This document shows, piece after piece, positions 59,497 through 64,000 of a DNA stretch of 64,000 bases (position 1 is the first letter of the stretch; the number at the start of each line of letters is the position of its first letter). The stretch comes from Brevibacillus reuszeri (GTDB taxonomy: Bacteria > Bacillota > Bacilli > Brevibacillales > Brevibacillaceae). The notes below the pieces were generated by a model. That model saw nothing but the letters and a program-made list of their open reading frames with translations, had not been told where the DNA came from and ran no database searches. The stretch is taken from positions 112,868 to 176,867 of the forward strand of contig NZ_LGIQ01000016.1 of assembly GCF_001187725.1 (NCBI RefSeq). The letters run 5' to 3'. The position numbers were made by a program, and so were the translations under genes.

Positions 59497-60168
59497 TTAA
59501 AAGCCGAGCAATTGCCGAAATGAGCTGGAGTAGGTTTGGCTGACAGGCACACGGGTTTTCTGTTTATCCTTCATCTCCAGCATGAATGTCGAGTGAAAAT
59601 GTGGGTGAATAAAGCTAATGGATTCCATATTGACGAAATAAGAGCGATGACAACGCACAAACCGCTCGATAGGAAGCAAGTAATCCAGCTCGGCCATGCT
59701 GTACTTATTGGCGAACGTCCCGTTTGCTGTATGCAAAAGCGTTTTTCCATCGTTCGAGCTAATGTACACAATCTCACTTAGCGGAATCGGCAGCCAGCCA
59801 TCCTCCCCTTTTCCGATCAGAAACGAAAGGCGTGGCGCTGAACTTACGTGCGGCATCGGTTGTACAGGATAAATCGCGGTAATACAGCCCATTACCTGTC
59901 CATGGCGGACGAGTGGCAAGGACAATCCGTAATAGGGCACACCAAATACGCGACTCTCGACTTGATGACCCACTTTTCCGAGTTCATTCAACGCTCTGTG
60001 TGTAGCAGAACCAATCGGCACCTGATCACCCGGAGCAATTTTCAAATCTACGGTAGAGCTTGGTTGATAGTAGAGATATTTTGAGCCATCTGAGATGGCA
60101 ACGGATACTCCTTCAGGAACCACTTCCCCAATCATTTGCAACACTTCTGGAACCAATGTGTCTTCCAT
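59497..60168 (-). CDS. LytTR-type transcriptional regulator with sensory N-terminus
   Basis: A 223-aa protein: residues ~1-115 form a PAS/GAF-like sensor ('LQMIGEVVPEGVSVAISDGSKYLYYQPSSTVDLKIAPGDQVPIGSATHRAL ... GVPYYGLSLPLVRHGQVMGCITAIYPV'), residues ~125-223 a LytTR DNA-binding domain ('LPIPLSEIVYISSNDGKTLLHTANGTFANKYSMAELDYLLPIERFVRCHRSYFVNMESI'). No receiver domain, so it senses a ligand directly. ATG 60168 with GGGGGAG upstream. Divergent from a sigma-54 activator. Confidence 0.85.
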   Translation of the reverse strand: MEDTLVPEVLQMIGEVVPEGVSVAISDGSKYLYYQPSSTVDLKIAPGDQVPIGSATHRALNELGKVGHQVESRVFGVPYYGLSLPLVRHGQVMGCITAIYPVQPMPHVSSAPRLSFLIGKGEDGWLPIPLSEIVYISSNDGKTLLHTANGTFANKYSMAELDYLLPIERFVRCHRSYFVNMESISFIHPHFHSTFMLEMKDKQKTRVPVSQTYSSSFRQLLGF

Positions 60169-60334
60169 GAAGACTCCCCCTGCTCCTTTTTCTCTCTTTT
60201 CTTCTATTAAACCATAGATAGGTACCCTCTGATCAATCCTTGTCTTTCCATCCATATACAAGGGAAATGACCCGTCGAGGCTTGTCGGTTGTGCTATCAT
60301 GTAAGCAACTGTTTCTAGCAAAGGGCGGTGCCTC

Positions 60335-62356
60335 ATGAACAACACCATCGTGGTGATAGCGAATGCAACAGACACACTCGATTTTTTGCTAAAAGAGCTG
60401 CGAGCTTATTTGGAGCCGTATTGTCGTGTTATCGGTTATGCCAGCTATGAGCATATTCCTGACCTGCGGGGCGCGGCACACGTCTTTATCACCTCTAAAT
60501 CACCACTGCTCTATACCATCGCACGTCAGGCAACCGCAGGCGAGGTTCCGATTACGGTATTGAACCGTTTTTTTGAGCTGCGCAAAATTAAAGCTTTGAT
60601 GCAAATCCCTCTGGGAACAACTGTATCGGTGATGAACAATTCGCCAGTCAGTGCCCAAGAGGTCATCGACAATCTTTTGGAAGCCAATATTGATCACTTG
60701 AACTACATTCCTTTTCATCCAGGTTGTACGTTTGATGATACAACCAAGTACGCCATCATCATGAGCGTCCCTGATGTACCGTTGCCTCCAGACGTTGAGG
60801 TCATTGATCTCGGATTTCGTAAAATCAGCATTCACGATTTGATCGATACGGGACGTAAAGTAGGCGTGCCCATCGAATGGGAGCGCGAATACTTGTCCAA
60901 GTTCATCGTAGAAATGTCGGAGCTCGCCAAAATGCTTGGCACCTCCTACGCCGAGGTCCAAAAGCTGAACAGCCAGCTTCAGTCTACCTTTCAGGCAGTC
61001 AAAGACCCCGTTATTGCCTGCAATGAGGATGGGCTGATTACCTTCATTAATGATGTCGCGATTGAGCTGTTTTGTCCGCAGGAGACTTCCGTGATTGGAC
61101 GCCCGTACACGGTGCTCAAGGAGCATGACCTGCTGCTCCCCTTTTTCGAGCATGAAGGGCTAGAGGATACACTCGTTACCATCGACCATCGCCAATTTAT
61201 TGTGAGCAGCCAGAGCATTCGCAGAAGCTACGAGCATCTGGGCTTTGTCTGCACCCTTAAAGACGTCACGGAAATACAGCGCTTGCGTACTCAGCTCACC
61301 TTGCGAGGTCACACAGCTACCTATACCTTCTCCAACATCATCGGGGAAAGCGAGCGGTTGATGCATGCCATTGAGCTGAGCAAGAAAATGGCGAAAAACA
61401 ACCAAACGATCCTGCTTCTCGGCGAAAACGGAACAGGGAAAGAGCTGTTTGCCCACGCTATCCATCAGCACTCCCTGCGAAAAAACGGCCCGTTTGTCGC
61501 GATCAACTGCGCCTCTCTGCCCGAAAACCTGCTGGAAAGCGAGCTGTTCGGATATGAGGACGGGGCCTTTACCGGCGCACGAAAAGGCGGTAAGCCAGGA
61601 GTGTTTGAGCAAGCGGACGGCGGAACGATTTTCCTCGATGAGGTCGGAGATATATCGCCATCGATTCAAGTAAAGCTGCTGCGTGTGCTACAGGAAAAGC
61701 AAGTCATTCGTGTGGGTGGAACCGGAGTCCTCTCTGTCGATTGCCGCGTCGTTGCTGCGACCAACCGAGATCTGGAGGACGCTGTCTCGCAAGGGCAATT
61801 TCGCGAGGACCTGTTTTATCGCCTGGCTGTTCTGCCGATTGAAATTCCGTCTTTGCGCGAACGAATCAGCGATCTCCCCTTGCTCATAAAAGACCATCTC
61901 GATAAGCAGGGCATACGCAAAACATGGGCACCCGAAGTAATGGAGCTTTTGCTTAGCCATGACTGGCGGGGAAACATCCGTGAGCTGAAAAATGTCGTTG
62001 ATTATGCCATCACGGTTTCGGAGCAGCCTGTGCTCACCATCCACGATTTGCCCAAGCGGCTCATTGATCGCGTTTCTCGTAAATCTGTGCACGAAGCGCC
62101 CATCGAGATCGCGGATGATCGTGACCTGGATATTCTCACCTGTCTGTATCAATACTACACAGCAAACAAACCCGTCGGGCGCTATCAGCTCGCTCATTCA
62201 CCGGCTCTAAAAGCTACAGGCTGGACAGAAAGTGCGCTGCGCAACAAGCTGAAGCATTTGGAACAGCAAAGACTGGTGCAATCCGGTACAACTCGCCAGG
62301 GAACCTCGATTACAAGAGAAGGAATAGAGGTGTTGAGGCAGCACGGGCGGATATGA
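60335..62356 (+). CDS. Sigma-54 activator with PAS domain and winged-helix-like C-terminus
   Basis: A 673-aa activator. Residues ~1-180 are an unassigned sensor; PAS ~215-325 (FQAVKDPVIACNEDGLITFINDVAIELF); AAA+ with GENGTGKE at 363, GAFTGAR at 410, DEVGDI, and arginine finger region. The C-terminus lacks a Fis HTH: instead 'LDILTCLYQYYTANKPVGRYQLAHSPALKATGWTESALRNKLKHLEQQRLVQSGTTRQGTSITREGIEVLRQ' looks like a winged helix. ATG start with AAAGGGCGG upstream. It should activate the sigma-54 promoter before the YfcC gene 134 bp downstream. Confidence 0.87.
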   Translation: MNNTIVVIANATDTLDFLLKELRAYLEPYCRVIGYASYEHIPDLRGAAHVFITSKSPLLYTIARQATAGEVPITVLNRFFELRKIKALMQIPLGTTVSVMNNSPVSAQEVIDNLLEANIDHLNYIPFHPGCTFDDTTKYAIIMSVPDVPLPPDVEVIDLGFRKISIHDLIDTGRKVGVPIEWEREYLSKFIVEMSELAKMLGTSYAEVQKLNSQLQSTFQAVKDPVIACNEDGLITFINDVAIELFCPQETSVIGRPYTVLKEHDLLLPFFEHEGLEDTLVTIDHRQFIVSSQSIRRSYEHLGFVCTLKDVTEIQRLRTQLTLRGHTATYTFSNIIGESERLMHAIELSKKMAKNNQTILLLGENGTGKELFAHAIHQHSLRKNGPFVAINCASLPENLLESELFGYEDGAFTGARKGGKPGVFEQADGGTIFLDEVGDISPSIQVKLLRVLQEKQVIRVGGTGVLSVDCRVVAATNRDLEDAVSQGQFREDLFYRLAVLPIEIPSLRERISDLPLLIKDHLDKQGIRKTWAPEVMELLLSHDWRGNIRELKNVVDYAITVSEQPVLTIHDLPKRLIDRVSRKSVHEAPIEIADDRDLDILTCLYQYYTANKPVGRYQLAHSPALKATGWTESALRNKLKHLEQQRLVQSGTTRQGTSITREGIEVLRQHGRI

Positions 62357-62373
62357 AGGCACAAAAAAACGAA

Positions 62374-62407
62374 TATTAGGCTGTATTAGGTTGAATAAAA
62401 CCTAATA
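62374..62407. promoter_or_regulatory. Candidate enhancer (UAS) for the sigma-54 activator
   Basis: TATTAGG (62374-62380) and TATTAGGTT (62384-62392) with the inverted AACCTAATA (62399-62407): a 9-bp inverted repeat plus one extra half-site, 85-118 bp upstream of the -24 element. Confidence 0.6.
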
Positions 62408-62489
62408 AACATTCCTAAAGAGTACATGGGCGTATCCGCTTACATCTGCAATCCCAAGAAAAACGCCTTTTTTCGATGCATTTCGACAG

Positions 62490-62506
62490 TTGGCACGCCC
62501 CTTGCT
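62490..62506 (+). promoter_or_regulatory. Sigma-54 promoter of the yfcC operon
   Basis: TTGGCACGCCCCTTGCT: near-perfect consensus, GG (62492-62493) and GC (62504-62505) exactly 10 nt apart. Start expected ~62517, a ~21-nt leader. Confidence 0.92.
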
Positions 62507-62537
62507 TATATATTCCGAAAAAAAGCGAGGTGACCTC

Positions 62538-63959
62538 ATGGCTACACAACATTCATCTGAGCAGACAACACCTGCTAAGAAACGTTTTTCTGTGCCACAT
62601 ACTTATGCCATTCTCTTTATCATCATCATTTTGGCAGCGTTAGCATCCTATGTTTTGCCGACGGGAGAGTTTGAACGTGTCAAAGACGCAGCTTCCGGTA
62701 AAACGATCGTAGTAAATGGTAGTTATCATGAAGTAGAAAGCAGCCCTGTCGGATTCTTTGATATTTTCAAAGCGATTCCTGACGGGATGCAAAAAGGCTC
62801 ACAGATCATCTTTTACATTTTTATCGTTAGTGGTGTTTTTGGCATCATCCGTCAAACCGGAGCAATCGAGGCCGGGATTAACAAAGGGGTACGACATCTA
62901 GAGGGCAGGGAAAAGCTATTGATCCCGGCTTCCATGTTCCTCTTCTCTATCGGTGGCTTTACGATGGGGATGGCGGAAGAAAGTATCATTTTCGTGCCAA
63001 TCGGGATTGCCTTGGCACGCGCTATGGGCTTCGATGCCGTAACCGGTACCGCGATGATCACCATGGGGGCAGCGAGCGGCTTTATGGGAGGGATGCTCAA
63101 TCCGTTTACGGTGGGTGTCGCCCAGTCTCTTGCTCAATTGCCGTTATTCTCTGGCCTCGCCTTCCGTACGGTTGTCTATGTATTCGTTCTCGGTTTCGCG
63201 ATCTGGTATGTGATGCGTTATGCCTACCGCGTAAAAGCTGATCCAACCAAGAGCGTAATTTACGCCATCGAAAAACAAACGAGTACTGAAAATGTTGCGG
63301 TAGATATCCCGGATCTGAATGCTCGTCACAAGCTTGTCTTTTTGGTTATGGTTTGTGGACTCGCGATGAACGTCTACGGTGTATTCAAATACGAATGGTT
63401 CCTGACTGAACTGACCGCTTCATTCTTGATCATGGGTCTGGTTGCAGGAATCGTTGGCGGTCTCTCTATCAACAGCCTGTTTGATTCCTTCGTCGCTGGC
63501 GCAAAAGCAGTTACGTTTGGTGCACTGATCGTTGGTTTTGCCCGTGCGATTACTGTAGTTTTGGAAGACGGAAAAATCATTGATACGATGATTAACGGCT
63601 TGACTTCCGCTATTGGGCATCTGCCTGACGCAGTAAACGTCATCGCCATGTTCCTGATTCAAGCAGTACTCAATCTCTTTATTTCGTCTGGTAGCGGACA
63701 AGCTGCTACAACTATGCCGATTATGGTGCCTATTTCTGACCTCTTGGGTATCCAGCGTCAAATCGCTGTACTTGCGTTCCAATACGGAGATGCCGTAACC
63801 AACTCCATCATCCCTACGTCTTCTGCACTGATGGGATATTTGGCTGTAGCAGGCATTCCGTACGAGAAATGGGTTAAATTTATTTGGAAAATGCTCGTGG
63901 GATGGGCAGTCATCGCCTGCGTCGCTCTGATCGTTGCCGTCATCATCGGCGTTTCCTAA
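62538..63959 (+). CDS. YfcC-family membrane carrier
   Basis: A 473-aa membrane protein with ~12 helices of the YfcC/DcuC superfamily: 'PHTYAILFIIIILAALASYVLPTGEFERV', 'GGFTMGMAEESIIFVPIGIALARAMGFDAVTGTAMITMGAASGFMGGMLNPFTVGVAQ', 'FISSGSGQAATTMPIMVPISDLLGIQRQIAVLAFQYGDAVTNSIIPTSSALMGYLAVA'. These carry C4-dicarboxylates, basic amino acids or dipeptides. ATG 62538 with GCGAGGTGACC upstream. First gene of a sigma-54 operon that continues to the right; it may import a nitrogen or carbon source. Confidence 0.88.
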   Translation: MATQHSSEQTTPAKKRFSVPHTYAILFIIIILAALASYVLPTGEFERVKDAASGKTIVVNGSYHEVESSPVGFFDIFKAIPDGMQKGSQIIFYIFIVSGVFGIIRQTGAIEAGINKGVRHLEGREKLLIPASMFLFSIGGFTMGMAEESIIFVPIGIALARAMGFDAVTGTAMITMGAASGFMGGMLNPFTVGVAQSLAQLPLFSGLAFRTVVYVFVLGFAIWYVMRYAYRVKADPTKSVIYAIEKQTSTENVAVDIPDLNARHKLVFLVMVCGLAMNVYGVFKYEWFLTELTASFLIMGLVAGIVGGLSINSLFDSFVAGAKAVTFGALIVGFARAITVVLEDGKIIDTMINGLTSAIGHLPDAVNVIAMFLIQAVLNLFISSGSGQAATTMPIMVPISDLLGIQRQIAVLAFQYGDAVTNSIIPTSSALMGYLAVAGIPYEKWVKFIWKMLVGWAVIACVALIVAVIIGVS

Positions 63960-63990
63960 ATTACAGAAGCATTCTTATCGGTAAACAAGA

Positions 63991-64000
63991 TTTGGAGGAA
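63991..64000 (+). other. Ribosome site of the next gene at the window edge
   Basis: TTTGGAGGAA ends the window 32-41 bp after the yfcC stop with no terminator between, so another gene of the sigma-54 operon begins just beyond. Confidence 0.55.

Overview
The window reads as chromosomal DNA of an aerobic, spore-forming Bacillales bacterium, most like Brevibacillus. Reasons: AGGAGG-type ribosome sites with frequent TTG/GTG starts, sporulation genes (yunB, ytaF, spo0M), protein sequences of Bacillales type, and Bacillus-like regulators (Zur, MhqR, CsoR and c-di-AMP signals). No rRNA, tRNA, CRISPR array, prophage or insertion sequence was recognised.

Layout. 0-6.6 kb: tail of a cation/proton antiporter, a Zur-controlled zinc-free L33/GTPase pair, a secreted repeat protein, and a lipoprotein-two-component operon. 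6.6-12.6 kb: an amidase with a tiny partner subunit behind a sigma-54 promoter, facing a sigma-54 activator with an amide/urea-binding-type sensor; then nitroreductase and SDR genes. 12.6-17.2 kb: ba3-type cytochrome oxidase and an NreBC-like oxygen-sensing pair, with matching GGG-N4-CCC palindromes before both. 17.4-27.1 kb: GNAT, a stalk-domain protein, yunB, Ca-ATPase, ytaF with a structured leader, a lipoprotein, a TetR/HXXEE pair with a triple operator, spo0M.

27.2-37.2 kb: a potassium operon on the minus strand: strong promoter, c-di-AMP riboswitch, long second leader, a 35-aa ORF, kdpFABC, then a KdpD-like protein made of two tandem KdpD/USP units without a kinase, a hypothetical gene and an arginase-family gene. 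37.2-43.5 kb: PHP phosphoesterase, TIM-barrel, SurE and an Fbp/Afu-type ABC transporter, probably a phosphorylated-compound scavenging operon. 43.7-48.3 kb: copZ, copA (two CsoR-type sites), and an ArsR repressor facing a tandem DUF606 transporter pair. 48.3-59.4 kb: psuKG pseudouridine salvage, MhqR-type quinone-stress genes (azoreductase, DoxX, pirin), a bd-type oxidase, Lrp, MFS, CoA-transferase. 59.5-64 kb: a LytTR regulator facing a sigma-54 activator with a winged-helix-like end, and a YfcC transporter behind a near-perfect sigma-54 promoter; its operon runs past the window edge.

The most unusual items are: (1) two ~240-nt structured repeats (15.2-15.4 and 43.7-43.9 kb) whose stems show compensatory base changes between copies, a candidate undescribed RNA family; (2) the kinase-less tandem KdpD; (3) the fused solute-binding/sigma-54 activator paired with a sigma-54 amidase promoter; and (4) the NreBC-oxidase link. 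All functions are inferred by reading sequence; no database search was run.
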